Below, in pieces: positions 48,039 to 57,804 of a stretch of DNA of 64,000 bases (positions within the stretch are counted from its first letter, which is position 1; every line of letters starts with the position of its first letter). The notes under the pieces are model-generated. The model did no database searches, was not told where the DNA came from, and saw only the letters and a program-made list of their open reading frames with translations. The translations under genes were made by a program, and so were the position numbers. The stretch is from positions 37,864-101,863 of the forward strand of contig JAATFX010000093.1 of assembly GCA_015654925.1 (NCBI GenBank). Reading direction: 5' to 3'. The DNA comes from Enterobacterales bacterium (GTDB taxonomy: Bacteria > Pseudomonadota > Gammaproteobacteria > Enterobacterales > Enterobacteriaceae).

Positions 48039-48764
48039 TTAGCGACGGTTGCCGAAGATCCGCAGCAGCATCAGGAACAGGTTGATGAAGTCCAGATACA
48101 GGGTCAGCGCGCCGACGATGGAGTATTTACGATAGCTATCGCGATCGTCAATGGAGAGCTGGGAACCCATATTTTTCAGTTTCTGGGTGTCATAGGCGGT
48201 CAGGCCCACAAACACCACTACGCCGATATAAGTCACGGCCCACATCAGCGCGGTGCTCTTCAGCCAGATATTGACCACCGACGCCAGCACGATGCCGATC
48301 AGCGCCATGAACAGCAGGTTGCCGAAGCTGCTCAGGTCGCGTTTGGTGGTGTAACCGTAAATGGTCATCGCCCCGAACATGCCGCCGGCCACGACAAAAG
48401 TGCCGGCGATGGACGAGGAAGTGTAAACGATAAATATGCTGGCCAGCGTCAGCCCGGTGAGGGCGGAGTACAACATAAACAGCGCGGTGGCCACCGCGCC
48501 GCTCAGGCGGTTGACCATGCCGGAAATCACAAACACCAGGGCCAACTGGGCGATGATCAGCCCGAAGAACGTGATCTGGCTGGAGAACACCAGGTTCAGC
48601 ACCGCCGGTGTACGCGCGGCAAACCAGGAGACAAAGGCGGTTAATAATAATCCGCACGTCATCCAGCCGTATACCTGGGCCATAAATGGCTGGATACCGG
48701 CATCGGCACGCTCAACGATCGAACCTTGGGAACGCGAACCCTGAGAACGGGGGAATCGATCCAT
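48039..48764 (-). CDS. ybhL: YbhL, Bax inhibitor-1 family membrane protein
   Basis: The 241-residue protein has seven membrane helices and the BI-1 family ends: QVYGWMTCGLLLTAFVSW and the pH-sensitive aspartate region VGLTAYDTQKLKNMGSQ plus LTLYLDFINLFLMLLRIFGNRR. The E. coli protein is its close match apart from an extra SQGSRSQGS near the start. Family members leak Ca2+ or protons. GGTGA lies six bases before the ATG at 48764. Confidence 0.95.
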   Translation of the reverse strand: MDRFPRSQGSRSQGSIVERADAGIQPFMAQVYGWMTCGLLLTAFVSWFAARTPAVLNLVFSSQITFFGLIIAQLALVFVISGMVNRLSGAVATALFMLYSALTGLTLASIFIVYTSSSIAGTFVVAGGMFGAMTIYGYTTKRDLSSFGNLLFMALIGIVLASVVNIWLKSTALMWAVTYIGVVVFVGLTAYDTQKLKNMGSQLSIDDRDSYRKYSIVGALTLYLDFINLFLMLLRIFGNRR

Positions 48765-48866
48765 GAATGTCACCTTTTATGGTAAACGGGGAACAAAGGC
48801 CGTAAATCCGGCCCACCTGATACACAGCATATCACAAAAAATCGGCCCCGAATCAAGGGAGCGGTG

Positions 48867-48885
48867 CAAAAATCGCGGCGGCGAT
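48867..48885 (-). terminator. Probable terminator of the moa operon
   Basis: On the minus strand ATCGC-CGCC-GCGAT is followed by TTTTT. It starts 9 bases after the moaE stop. The stem is only 5 base pairs. Confidence 0.6.
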
Positions 48886-48893
48886 CCGGGAAA

Positions 48894-49355
48894 TCAGGGC
48901 GCCTGCCAGCGCTGCGCGGCCTGCCTGTCGCTTTCGCGCGCATCCACCCAGCGGCTGCCCTGCGCCGTGGCTTCGCGCTTCCAGAACGGCGCGCGGGTTT
49001 TGAGATAGTCCATGATAAATTCGGCGGCGTTGAACGCCGCGCCGCGGTGGGCGCCGCTGACCCCCACCAGGACGATCTGCTCGCCGGCGCGCAGCTCCCC
49101 TACCCGGTGGACCACCGTGACGCGCTGCAGCGGCCAGCGCGCCCGCGCCTGCCCGACAATCTCTGCCAGCGCCTTTTCGGTCATGCCGGGATAATGCTCC
49201 AGCGTCAGGGTGCTGACATCGTCCCCCTGGTTATGGTTGCGCACCTTGCCGGTAAAGGTCACCACCGCCCCGTCGTCATCGCAGGCGGCCAGCCAGGCGT
49301 ATTCACCGGCCATGTCAAACGGCCGCGGCCCGACATAAATACGGGTGTTTTCCAT
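48894..49355 (-). CDS. moaE: MoaE, molybdopterin synthase catalytic subunit
   Basis: The 153-residue protein is the large subunit of molybdopterin synthase. It shows VVTFTGKVRNHNQGDDVSTLTLEHYPGM, VVHRVGELRAGEQIVLVGVSGAHRGAAF and the catalytic Lys region KTRAPFWKRE. It transfers sulfur from MoaD thiocarboxylate to precursor Z. Start 49355 fits E. coli. It is the last gene of moaACDE. Confidence 0.95.
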   Translation of the reverse strand: MENTRIYVGPRPFDMAGEYAWLAACDDDGAVVTFTGKVRNHNQGDDVSTLTLEHYPGMTEKALAEIVGQARARWPLQRVTVVHRVGELRAGEQIVLVGVSGAHRGAAFNAAEFIMDYLKTRAPFWKREATAQGSRWVDARESDRQAAQRWQAP

Positions 49356-49356
49356 A

Positions 49357-49602
49357 TCAGCCCCCGGTAACCGGCGGGAAAAACGCGACTTCATCGCCGG
49401 CGGCCAGCGGATGATCGCGTCCGACCAGCACCTGGTTCACCGCCGATAATAACTTGCCCGGCTCCAGGGCCAGCGACCAGCGCCCGCCCCGCTCGGCCAG
49501 GGACGCGCGCAGGGATTCGACGTTGTCATACGCCGCTTCCAGCGTCAGACGCTCGATGCCGACCAGTTCCCGGACCTGGGCAAAAAACAGTATGGTAATC
49601 AT
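49357..49602 (-). CDS. moaD: MoaD, molybdopterin synthase sulfur carrier
   Basis: The 81-residue ubiquitin-like protein ends in VTGG, the Gly-Gly that is thiocarboxylated by MoeB and donates sulfur. The core [16 protein letters not shown] and DEVAFFPP are family features. It overlaps the moaC stop by four bases (ATGA). Confidence 0.95.
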   Translation of the reverse strand: MITILFFAQVRELVGIERLTLEAAYDNVESLRASLAERGGRWSLALEPGKLLSAVNQVLVGRDHPLAAGDEVAFFPPVTGG

Positions 49603-50081
49603 AACGCCTCCACCTTAAAGTCGCCGGATTTCCCGCCGCTTTTCGCCAACAGGCGCACCGGGCCTATCACCATGTCTTTTTGTACCGCTTTGCACATGTC
49701 GTAGATGGTCAGCGCCGCCACCGAGGCGGCGGTCAAGGCTTCCATCTCCACGCCGGTTTTCCCGGTCAGCCGGCACAGGGTTTCGATACGTACCCGGCTG
49801 TGATCGCCCTGGGCTTCGAGATGCACTTCAACCTTGCTCAGGGCCAGCGGATGGCACAGCGGAATCAGCTCCCAGGTACGCTTGGCGGCCTGGATGCCGG
49901 CAATCCGGGCGGTGGCGAAGACATCGCCTTTATGATGCTGCCCGTCGAGGATCATGGCCAGGGTCGCCGGGGCCATGGTGACAAAGGCTTCGGCCCTGGC
50001 TTCGCGCAGCGTCTCCCGCTTGGCGGAAACATCCACCATATGGGCTTCGCCGCCGGCATTGATATGTGTAAGGGATGACAT
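49599..50081 (-). CDS. moaC: MoaC, cyclic pyranopterin monophosphate synthase
   Basis: The 160-residue protein matches MoaC ([66 protein letters not shown]). It completes conversion of MoaA product to cyclic pyranopterin monophosphate. AAGGAG precedes ATG 50081. It directly follows moaA, so moaB is missing. Confidence 0.96.
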   Translation of the reverse strand: MSSLTHINAGGEAHMVDVSAKRETLREARAEAFVTMAPATLAMILDGQHHKGDVFATARIAGIQAAKRTWELIPLCHPLALSKVEVHLEAQGDHSRVRIETLCRLTGKTGVEMEALTAASVAALTIYDMCKAVQKDMVIGPVRLLAKSGGKSGDFKVEAL

Positions 50082-50101
50082 GTTTCTCTCCTTGCCGGCC
50101 G

Positions 50102-51088
50102 TCAACCGCCGATAAACGACAAATTACGCGTACTGCCGGTATTGCCCTGGTGCAGGAAATGGGTTTGTTTTTTAAGCCGCAGGCCGCCGGAAATGCGCGC
50201 TTTCAGGCTTTCCAGCGCCGCATCCTCGCCCAGCAGATCGCGCAGCGGAATACCGTCTTCGCCAAACAGGCACAAATGCAGATTGCCGGTGGCCGAGACC
50301 CGCAGCCGGTTGCAACTGGCGCAGAAATCCTTGGCATAAGGCATGATCAGGCCGATTTCACCCCGGTAATCCGGATGGCGAAAAACCAGGGCGGGGCCGT
50401 CGCTGCGCCCGCGCGGCTGCAATTGCCAGCCCATGGGCTCCAGCCGCCGGCGAATGGTTTCACCCGAAACATGGCGGGTGCGGAATAAGTCGCCGCCGTC
50501 GCCGGTTTCCATAAGCTCGATAAAGCGCAGTTGAATGGGGCGGGTTTTAATCCAGGCCAGGAAGCTGTCCAAATGGATATCGTTAACATTGCGCATCAGT
50601 ACGGTGTTCACTTTAACCTTGCTGAATCCCGCCGCAAAAGCGGCGTCGATGCCGGCCATCACCTGGCGAAACTTATCCTGGCCGGTAATCAGCTGGAATT
50701 GCCGCGCATCGAGGCTGTCGACGCTGACGTTGAGCGCGGTCAGCCCGGCATCGCGCCAATTGGCGATATCCCGCTCCAGCCGGTAACCGTTGGTGGTCAC
50801 CGCCAGGGTATGAATTGACGCATGCGAACGCACCGCGGCGATAATCTCGCAAAAATCACGGCGCAGGGAAGGTTCGCCGCCGGTCAGGCGCACTTTTTCA
50901 GTGCCGAGTTCGGCAAAGGCATGGGTGACGCGCCGGATTTCATCCAGCGACAGGAAACTTTTATTGGTAGTGCCGTTAGGCCGGTAGCCGTCGGGCAAAC
51001 AATAGGTGCAACGAAAGTTGCAGACGTCCGTAACGGACAGGCGCAAATAGTAAAATTTGCGCGCAAATGCGTCGATAAGCTGTGGCAC
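50102..51088 (-). CDS. moaA: MoaA, GTP 3',8-cyclase (radical SAM)
   Basis: The 328-residue protein has the radical-SAM cluster CNFRCTYC and the C-terminal cluster CASCNRL ... HLC, and ends in GG, which MoaA proteins need. I start at GTG 51088, because AAAGGTG lies eight bases upstream and the sequence [17 protein letters not shown] then aligns with the E. coli start; the TTG at 51106 is a worse choice. It is the first gene of moaACDE, under ModE and probably Moco-riboswitch control. Confidence 0.96.
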   Translation of the reverse strand: MPQLIDAFARKFYYLRLSVTDVCNFRCTYCLPDGYRPNGTTNKSFLSLDEIRRVTHAFAELGTEKVRLTGGEPSLRRDFCEIIAAVRSHASIHTLAVTTNGYRLERDIANWRDAGLTALNVSVDSLDARQFQLITGQDKFRQVMAGIDAAFAAGFSKVKVNTVLMRNVNDIHLDSFLAWIKTRPIQLRFIELMETGDGGDLFRTRHVSGETIRRRLEPMGWQLQPRGRSDGPALVFRHPDYRGEIGLIMPYAKDFCASCNRLRVSATGNLHLCLFGEDGIPLRDLLGEDAALESLKARISGGLRLKKQTHFLHQGNTGSTRNLSFIGG

Positions 51089-51109
51089 AGTTAAACACCT
51101 TTCCAAATA

Positions 51110-51235
51110 CGGGAGATGCGGACATTTCTATCGTGCACCCTGGTGGCTTTCGCCACGGCCAAGACGCCATATCGCTCAATAAAAGAGCCACTTAGGCGTA
51201 GAGGCTAGGAGTTTGATTCCCCCCGCGCGAATCGC
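51110..51235 (-). ncRNA. Probable molybdenum-cofactor (Moco) riboswitch in the moaA leader
   Basis: The leader between the ModE site and moaA is over 200 bases and can fold strongly. It has the hairpin GTGGC-GAAA-GCCAC with a GNRA loop (about 51145-51160), flanking AGCC...GGCT pairing and a GGGTGCA segment, like the conserved elements of Moco RNA upstream of moaA in enterobacteria. The match is from memory and the fold was not computed, so it is a candidate. Confidence 0.55.
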
Positions 51236-51313
51236 TGACCGGCACGGTGGAACCCTGATTGAAAATTATTCTAATCCTAATCGTCATACCATGCCATGAC
51301 CAGACGGATAAAT

Positions 51314-51341
51314 TTCGCTATATAAACATATATATAGCGAA
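51314..51341. promoter_or_regulatory. ModE-binding site upstream of moaA
   Basis: TTCGCTATATA and its exact inverse TATATAGCGAA are separated by 6 bases (CGCTATATA-N6-TATATAGCG core), which is the known ModE operator pattern. It lies 226 bases upstream of moaA, where molybdate-loaded ModE activates moaA in E. coli. Confidence 0.88.
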
Positions 51342-51498
51342 TTTATGACGAGGGTTAAATGGCCCATCAGCCGCGCATTTATCCGCAATAATCATCAGAT
51401 TGCGAGCCAATACGCGAATTACAGCGCGTGATTTCGCATTTGGCGCCGGATCGGCTATTTTAGCGGAATCAGGAAAGAAATAGGTTACCAGGAGAATT

Positions 51499-52410
51499 AT
51501 GCGCAATCGTACATTGGCCGATTTGGATCGGGTAGTAGCGCTGGGAGGCGGACACGGTCTGGGACGGGTAATGTCCGCGCTCTCCTCGCTGGGTTCGCGC
51601 CTGACCGGCATTGTCACCACCACCGATAACGGGGGCTCCACCGGCCGGATACGCCAGTCGGAAGGCGGCATCGCCTGGGGGGATACCCGCAATTGCCTCA
51701 ACCAGCTGATTTCGGAGCCCAGCATCGCGGCGGCCATGTTCGAATACCGCTTTGGCGGACAGGGCGAACTGGCCGGCCATAATTTAGGCAACCTGATGCT
51801 CAAGGCCCTCGATAATCTCAGCGTGCGGCCGCTGGAAGCGATCAACCTGATCCGCAACATGCTGAAAGTGGACGCCCTGCTGATCCCGATGTCCGAACAG
51901 CCGGTGGACCTGCAGGCGGTCACGACCGGCGGCGAAACCATTTACGGCGAAGTGGCGGTGGATGAGCTGACCGCGATCCCGGCAAGTCTGCAACTCAGCC
52001 CAGAGGTACCCGCCACGCGCGAAGCCTTGCAGGCCATCGCCGCGGCGGATCTTATCCTGATAGGCCCCGGCAGTTTTCTCACCAGCCTGATGCCGCTGCT
52101 GCTGCTGCGGGATTTGGCCCAGGCCCTGCGCCGCACCCAGGCGCCCATCGTCTATATCGACAACCTCGGCCGGGAGCTGAGCCAGGCGGCTGCCAACCTC
52201 GGCCTGGGGCAAAAACTGTCCATGATGGAACAGGCCATCGGGCGGCAAAAAATGATCGACGCGCTGGTTATCGGGCCGGCGATCCGCGCCGACGGCATAA
52301 CGGACAGGATTATCATTCAACAGCCGCTGGCCGCCGCGGATGTGCCCCACCATCACGATCGTTTACTGCTGCGGGCCGCGCTCGATCGCGCGCTGCAATC
52401 TCTGGGTTAG
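51499..52410 (+). CDS. ybhK: YvcK/YbhK-family protein (gluconeogenesis/cell-shape factor)
   Basis: The 303-residue protein matches the YvcK (CofD-like) family: [39 protein letters not shown] and [12 protein letters not shown] are its nucleotide-sugar-binding segments, and the [15 protein letters not shown] and IDNLGRE segments follow. In Bacillus YvcK binds UDP-GlcNAc and supports growth on gluconeogenic carbon sources. GGAG lies before the ATG. It is divergent from moaA and converges on uvrB. Confidence 0.93.
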   Translation: MRNRTLADLDRVVALGGGHGLGRVMSALSSLGSRLTGIVTTTDNGGSTGRIRQSEGGIAWGDTRNCLNQLISEPSIAAAMFEYRFGGQGELAGHNLGNLMLKALDNLSVRPLEAINLIRNMLKVDALLIPMSEQPVDLQAVTTGGETIYGEVAVDELTAIPASLQLSPEVPATREALQAIAAADLILIGPGSFLTSLMPLLLLRDLAQALRRTQAPIVYIDNLGRELSQAAANLGLGQKLSMMEQAIGRQKMIDALVIGPAIRADGITDRIIIQQPLAAADVPHHHDRLLLRAALDRALQSLG

Positions 52411-52439
52411 CGCAGGGCCAGGCCACCGGCCCCATCGTC

Positions 52440-54449
52440 TCAGGAGACGGCGATAAAATGCTCGCGCAGCGCGTGGATTTCGTCACGCACGCTGGCCGCT
52501 TGCTCAAATTCCAGATTCTGCGCGTGCGCCTGCATTTTCGCTTCGAGCTCGCTGATTTTTTTATCCAGCGCTTTGGGCGTCAGGTTGCCATAGTGGGCCG
52601 CGGCCTCCATCGCTTTGCGTTTTTTCTGTTTGGCATGGGCCGGCGACTGTCCCAGTTCCATAATATCCGCCACCGATTTATTCAGCGCCTGCGGAATGAT
52701 GCCGTGTTCGAGGTTGTAGGCATGCTGCTTGACGCGCCGCCGTTCGGTCTCGTCGATAGCGCGGGCCATGGACGGCGTGATCTTGTCGCCGTACAGGATG
52801 GCCTTGCCGTTCAGGTTGCGCGCGGCGCGGCCGATGGTCTGGATCAGCGAGCGTTCGGAACGCAGGAAACCCTCTTTATCGGCATCGAGGATAGCCACCA
52901 GCGACACTTCCGGCATATCCAGGCCTTCGCGCAGCAGGTTAATGCCCACCAGCACGTCAAATTCCCCCAGGCGCAAATCGCGGATAATCTCTACGCGCTC
53001 CACGGTTTCGATATCGGAATGCAGATAACGCACCCGCTCGCCGTGCTCCTCAAGATATTCGGTTAAATCTTCCGCCATGCGTTTGGTCAGGGTGGTGACC
53101 AATACCCGTTCGTTGATTAATACCCGCTTGCGGATTTCCGACAGCAGATCGTCCACCTGGGTGGTAACCGGGCGCACCTCAATCAGCGGATCGAGCAAGC
53201 CGGTCGGCCGGACCAATTGATCGACCACTTCCCCGCCGCACATTTCCAGCTCATATTTGCCCGGGGTGGCCGAGACATAAATGGTCTGCGGCGCCACGGC
53301 GGCGAACTCCTCGAACTTCATCGGCCGGTTATCCAGCGCGGAAGGCAGGCGGAAACCATATTCCACCAGCGTTTCCTTGCGCGCGCGGTCGCCGCGATAC
53401 ATGCCGCCGATTTGCGGAATGGTGACGTGGGATTCGTCGACAATCAGCAGGCCGTCGGCGGGCAAATAGTCGAACAGGGTCGGCGGCGGTTCGCCCGGGC
53501 CGCGTCCCGACAGGTAGCGGGAATAGTTTTCGATACCCGAGCAATAGCCCAGCTCGTTCATCATCTCCAGATCGAACTGGGTGCGCTGCGACAGGCGCTG
53601 CTCTTCCACGAGCTTGCTGTTTTCCAGCAAATTCTTGCGGCGGTCCGCCAGCTCGACTTTGATATCTTCCATCGCCTGTATCAGGCGTTCGCGCGGCGTG
53701 ACGTAGTGGGTTTTTGGATAGATGGTGTAACGCGGCACCACCTGATCCACTTGACCGGTGAGCGGATCAAACAGCGACAGCCGCTCCACCTCCTCGTCGA
53801 ACAGCTCCACGCGCAGGGCGATTTCATCGGACTCCGCCGGAAAAATGTCAATGACTTCGCCGCGCACCCGGAAAGTGCCGCGCTGGAACGCCTGGTCGTT
53901 GCGGGTGTACTGCAGTTCGGACAGCCGGCGTAAAATCGCGCGTTGATCGATGATCATACCGCGCGTCAGATGCAGCATCATCTTCAGGTAAGCATCGGGG
54001 TCGCCCAGGCCATAGATGGCGGAGACCGAAGCCACCACGATCACATCGCGCCGTTCAAGCATGGCCTTGGTGGCGGACAGGCGCATCTGCTCGATGTGCT
54101 CGTTTACCGAGGCGTCCTTTTCGATAAAGGTGTCCGAACTGGGCACATACGCTTCGGGCTGATAATAGTCATAATAGGAGACAAAATATTCCACCGCGTT
54201 GTCCGGGAAAAAGGCTTTCATCTCGCCATACAGCTGGGCCGCCAGCGTCTTGTTCGGCGCCAGGATCATGGTGGGCCGGTTAAGATCGGCAATAACGTTG
54301 GCCACGGTAAAGGTTTTACCCGACCCGGTTACGCCCAGCAGCGTTTGATGGGCCAGGCCATCCAGTAATCCCTCTTCAAGATGACGAATAGCCTCCGGTT
54401 GATCCCCGGACGGTTTAAAGCTCGATTGCAGGTTAAAGGCTTTACTCAT
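52440..54449 (-). CDS. uvrB: UvrB, excinuclease ABC subunit B
   Basis: The 669-residue protein has Walker A GVTGSGKT, the beta-hairpin segment [13 protein letters not shown], helicase motifs VLDEADxx-type regions ([22 protein letters not shown]) and a C-terminal UVR domain ([27 protein letters not shown]) for UvrC. It verifies and marks damage for excision. A LexA box lies 134 bases upstream, with a DnaA-box pair further away, similar to the E. coli gene. Confidence 0.97.
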   Translation of the reverse strand: MSKAFNLQSSFKPSGDQPEAIRHLEEGLLDGLAHQTLLGVTGSGKTFTVANVIADLNRPTMILAPNKTLAAQLYGEMKAFFPDNAVEYFVSYYDYYQPEAYVPSSDTFIEKDASVNEHIEQMRLSATKAMLERRDVIVVASVSAIYGLGDPDAYLKMMLHLTRGMIIDQRAILRRLSELQYTRNDQAFQRGTFRVRGEVIDIFPAESDEIALRVELFDEEVERLSLFDPLTGQVDQVVPRYTIYPKTHYVTPRERLIQAMEDIKVELADRRKNLLENSKLVEEQRLSQRTQFDLEMMNELGYCSGIENYSRYLSGRGPGEPPPTLFDYLPADGLLIVDESHVTIPQIGGMYRGDRARKETLVEYGFRLPSALDNRPMKFEEFAAVAPQTIYVSATPGKYELEMCGGEVVDQLVRPTGLLDPLIEVRPVTTQVDDLLSEIRKRVLINERVLVTTLTKRMAEDLTEYLEEHGERVRYLHSDIETVERVEIIRDLRLGEFDVLVGINLLREGLDMPEVSLVAILDADKEGFLRSERSLIQTIGRAARNLNGKAILYGDKITPSMARAIDETERRRVKQHAYNLEHGIIPQALNKSVADIMELGQSPAHAKQKKRKAMEAAAHYGNLTPKALDKKISELEAKMQAHAQNLEFEQAASVRDEIHALREHFIAVS

Positions 54450-54582
54450 TTACTGGGCTACCTCTGGGCAACATATGGAGAAGATGGCGGACGGGATGGT
54501 TTACCGAATTTGGGACAACGCATTTGTATACTCATTTGCTACCAAGTATGGGGACTGAGCGGTTATTTCGCCAGTCGCGCAG

Positions 54583-54602
54583 CACTGGATACAAAACCAG
54601 TA
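54583..54602 (-). promoter_or_regulatory. LexA box of uvrB
   Basis: On the minus strand ACTGGTTTTGTATCCAGT has CTG-N10-CAG with a CCAG half like the E. coli uvrB box (CTGT-N8-CCAG). It lies 136 bases before the uvrB start. Confidence 0.75.
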
Positions 54603-54898
54603 ATATAATACCCTATCCGGCCATGGGCGCAAGCGCGGTAACACGACTTGGGGGGGTAAAAACGATCCGGCGGGATCATGCGGCAACCGATTTTATTACA
54701 AATCATTAAAAAATTAATGTCAGGCAAATGATTGACGCAAATTGACACAGTGCTGACCTTGGCCATACAAATTCGCTTGATTTTAATTAACCGATTGTAT
54801 TTATAACAATTAAAAAAAACGTGGAGAATACAGGCAAATCTTCAGCAAGCCGCGCCCGCCATGGTTTAGACACGCTTTTCTAAACCTAATGCACACGG

Positions 54899-54921
54899 TT
54901 ATCCACAGGAATAGTGGATAA
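54899..54921. promoter_or_regulatory. Inverted pair of DnaA boxes upstream of uvrB
   Basis: TTATCCACA (perfect DnaA box) is followed 5 bases later by AGTGGATAA, whose complement TTATCCACT differs by one base; TTATCCAC and GTGGATAA form a perfect inverted repeat. E. coli uvrB also has a DnaA box in its distal promoter region. Confidence 0.7.
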
Positions 54922-55442
54922 GTCTTACCGCGCCGCTTACCGCTTGAGTTCCGCAAAGCTGACAATCGTGACGCGCAGATGACAAAACGGTAGCTTTTTA
55001 GCTATTTTTCATCGTATGCCGGCTTTTTTTTATGCCTAAAACGACTAACCATTTTGCGCGGGAATCGGCGCCCCCTTGACCTGAAAAGCGCAGCCGTCGC
55101 ACCGCTTTAGTGCCGATTAACCGGCCATTTACGCCGTTGCACCACCAAATTTTCCGGCGGCACCGCATCTGTGCAAATATCCGCCGTTTGTTTGGAAAAT
55201 AACCTCTGCGGACAAGGCATTATGCTGCTGCCGGCGGGGGGCGGCAGTTCATCCGATCAACTCGCCGGCCGGCGGCGAATATTGGCCTGATTGTTGCTAG
55301 ATAGTTGCTGGAAGGTAGGCTCAGGGCACGAAAAAAGCATGGGGGACATTATTCCGGCGTAACGCGGTTTAGCCGTCCGCCCCCTTGTCGCTTCGCCAAT
55401 CATTATATTGAAATGATGCATCAAGAGGGAGGAAGGAATCTT

Positions 55443-56153
55443 ATGTTACGTTTGCATGCGGTGAACCAGTTTTATGGACCAAAGCATATTTTGCAGGACG
55501 TGAGCATGGAGTTGCCCCACGGCCACTGCACTTACGTATTGGGACGTAACGGCGTAGGCAAAACCACCTTAATCAACTGCATTATGGGCCATTTGCCCAT
55601 CAGCAGCGGCACCATGACCTGGCAATTGCACGGCGAGGCGGAGTTGAATTTACTCCAGCATCCGGTGGAGCAGCGCGCCGCGCTGGGCATCGGCTACGTT
55701 CCGCAAGGCCGGCAGGTGTTCTCGCAGCTCAGCGTGGACGAAAACCTGCGGGTGGCCCTGCTGGCGGGCCGCAATAAGTCAAGACAGGTACCTGCCATGG
55801 TCTATGACTTGTTTCCGGTATTGCATAACATGCGCCATCAGCGCGCCGGGGATTTAACGGAAAGCGGGCAGCAGCAATTGGCCATCGCCCGGGCGCTGGT
55901 GCTGGAACCGGAATTATTGATTCTCGATGAACCCACCGGCGGTTTCCAGCCTTCCGTGGTGGCGGAGATCGGCCATAATATCCATCGCCTGCAGCGGGAG
56001 TTCGGTCTTACGCTGTTAGTGGTGGAGCAGCAATTACCCTTTACTCCCGCCGTCGGCGATCGGTTTTGTTTGCTGGAAGGTGGATGCAATGTCGCTCAGG
56101 GCACGCTGGATCAATTGGATGAAAGCCTTATCCAAACCTATCTGGCGGTATAA
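55443..56153 (+). CDS. Orphan urea-ABC-transporter ATPase UrtE-like, altered signature motif
   Basis: The 236-residue protein is a LivF/UrtE-type ATPase with Walker A GRNGVGKT (34-41), the Q-loop segment GIGYVPQGRQVFSQLSVDENL, Walker B ELLILDEPTGGFQPS and the VVEQQ end. The signature reads LTESGQQQ (138-145) instead of LSGGQQQ, which should weaken ATP hydrolysis. GAGGAAGG lies before the ATG. No urtA-D or urease genes lie nearby. It may be a decaying remnant or a reassigned ATPase. Confidence 0.8.
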   Translation: MLRLHAVNQFYGPKHILQDVSMELPHGHCTYVLGRNGVGKTTLINCIMGHLPISSGTMTWQLHGEAELNLLQHPVEQRAALGIGYVPQGRQVFSQLSVDENLRVALLAGRNKSRQVPAMVYDLFPVLHNMRHQRAGDLTESGQQQLAIARALVLEPELLILDEPTGGFQPSVVAEIGHNIHRLQREFGLTLLVVEQQLPFTPAVGDRFCLLEGGCNVAQGTLDQLDESLIQTYLAV

Positions 56154-56279
56154 AAACCACCGACGGGAATACTACTGGATTATGGCCGATTCATCCCATT
56201 ACGCGCTTTTGTTCCCCATCCAGGGCGTTTAGTTTGCTTTAACGCCCCATATTTCCATTTCTTGCTGTTTTCTTGCCTA

Positions 56280-57014
56280 TTAATTTTCTTCCGGTTGTCC
56301 ACCAGGTTCCCGACTGTTTCCCGCTGATGGGCGGTTAACCAGGGGCGCAAGGTTGATGTACTGCGCCAGGTCCGCCCCCGCCGGCTCCTTGAGCCAGGGA
56401 ATTTCCCCCAGCAAGGGCGCGTCCAGGCGCTGGCGCAGCGTGGCGAGATAATCCGCGCGCCGGTGCGGCGCGGGGGATAAATCGTTGGCGATCCAGCCCG
56501 CAAAAGGCAAGCCGGCCTGGCGGATCGCCAGCGCGGTTAACAAAGCATGGTTAATGCAGCCCAGCTTCATGCCGACCACCAGAATCACCGGCAGGCGCTC
56601 GGCGGCCACCCACCGATCGAAGGTCAGGCTGTCGCCGAGCGGGGTAAACCATCCCCCGGCCCCTTCGACCAACACCCACTGCGCCAGCGTCTCCAGCTCG
56701 CGCAGGCCGCGCGACAGCACCTGCGGGTCGATGGGACGGCCTTCGTCACGGCTGGCGAGATGCGGCGAGGTCGGCTCGCAAAACGCCAGCGGATTGACCT
56801 GCCGGTAAGTTACCCTAACGCTGCTATTGGCGCGTAAAGCCAGCGCGTCGTCATTGCGCGGCCCCTCGTCGGTCAACTCGCAGCCGGCGGCGACCGGCTT
56901 ATAACCGACGGTGCTCAGTCCCGCGCGGTTCGCCGCCTGCAATAACGCGCAGGTGGCCAGGGTCTTGCCGATATCGGTATCGGTGCCGGTAATAAAAAAA
57001 CGTTTATGCGTCAT
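56280..57014 (-). CDS. bioD: BioD, dethiobiotin synthetase
   Basis: The 244-residue protein has the P-loop GTDTDIGKT (residues 8-16), VGYKPVAAG and VEGAGGWFTPL, the family's ATP- and DAPA-binding segments. It makes dethiobiotin from DAPA, CO2 and ATP. The C-terminus is slightly longer than in E. coli (PSAGNSREPGGQPEEN). It is the last gene of bioBFCD. Confidence 0.95.
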   Translation of the reverse strand: MTHKRFFITGTDTDIGKTLATCALLQAANRAGLSTVGYKPVAAGCELTDEGPRNDDALALRANSSVRVTYRQVNPLAFCEPTSPHLASRDEGRPIDPQVLSRGLRELETLAQWVLVEGAGGWFTPLGDSLTFDRWVAAERLPVILVVGMKLGCINHALLTALAIRQAGLPFAGWIANDLSPAPHRRADYLATLRQRLDAPLLGEIPWLKEPAGADLAQYINLAPLVNRPSAGNSREPGGQPEEN

Positions 57015-57045
57015 AATGATAGTTTCACATTAGCTCTGGATGGCG

Positions 57046-57804
57046 TTAGTCACGATAGATCAGGCCATAGATCAATTGATAACTGAGCGGCAGCCCCGCC
57101 GCCTGCCGTCGCCACGCCGCGTCCAGGCGCTGCAAACATTGCCGGCCGGTGAGCCCCGGGGCGCGTCCGTCACGCAGATAGCCGGCGCCGACGCCTTTAA
57201 GCCCATGGAGCAAGGCCGATAAATGCGGATAATGCAGGGTATGGCGCTCGGCCGCCAGGCGGTGACGATACGGGGCAAAGGCCGAACCAATCGCCTGCGG
57301 CGTCAGGAAGCGGTTTAAATGCACCCCCTGGTCCACCATTGACCAGGCATGGCGTAACTCCATCAGCGAACCGTCGGCGAGCGTAGAGAGGGCAATCAGG
57401 CCGCCGGGGCGGGTGACGCGGTAAAGCTCCGCCAGGGCGCGGGGCAAATCGTCGCACCACTGCACCGCCAGATTGGAAAAACAGAGATCCACCGATTCAT
57501 CCGCCAGCGGCAAATGTTCGATATCCCCCGCCAGATAGGCGGACGCCGAACCTTGCCGGCGCGCCTCGGCCAGCATGGCCGGCGAGAGATCCAACGCCAC
57601 GACGCGGTTGCCGGCCGCCTGCCAGCGCCGGCCGAACCAGCCGGTGCCGCAGCCCGCATCCAGCACGCAGATGTCCTGCCGCGGTCCCGCCAGCGCCATT
57701 AAGCGATCGCCGCTGGCGCGCTGTAGTCCGGCGTGCCGGTCGTAGCCCGGAGCCGCGCGGCCAAAGCTGCGGGCGATCCCCTGTTTATGCGGTTCGGCGA
57801 GCAT
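57046..57804 (-). CDS. bioC: BioC, malonyl-ACP O-methyltransferase
   Basis: The 252-residue SAM methyltransferase has motif [16 protein letters not shown], then ALDLSPAML and [15 protein letters not shown], as in E. coli BioC. It starts pimelate synthesis by methylating malonyl-ACP. It overlaps bioF by 20 bases. Confidence 0.94.
   Translation of the reverse strand: MLAEPHKQGIARSFGRAAPGYDRHAGLQRASGDRLMALAGPRQDICVLDAGCGTGWFGRRWQAAGNRVVALDLSPAMLAEARRQGSASAYLAGDIEHLPLADESVDLCFSNLAVQWCDDLPRALAELYRVTRPGGLIALSTLADGSLMELRHAWSMVDQGVHLNRFLTPQAIGSAFAPYRHRLAAERHTLHYPHLSALLHGLKGVGAGYLRDGRAPGLTGRQCLQRLDAAWRRQAAGLPLSYQLIYGLIYRD

Larger units (their letters stand above)
54450..55442. other. Regulatory gap of about 1 kb between uvrB and the urtE-like gene
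   Basis: This long divergent gap holds a LexA box, a pair of inverted DnaA boxes, an 8-base inverted repeat (GGTTTAGA/TCTAAACC, 54863-54886) and a weak hairpin at 54991-55004. The 5' end of the urtE-like reading frame runs back to 55305 but has no family match there. No other gene was seen. The urea-transporter genes expected beside urtE are absent. Confidence 0.55.
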
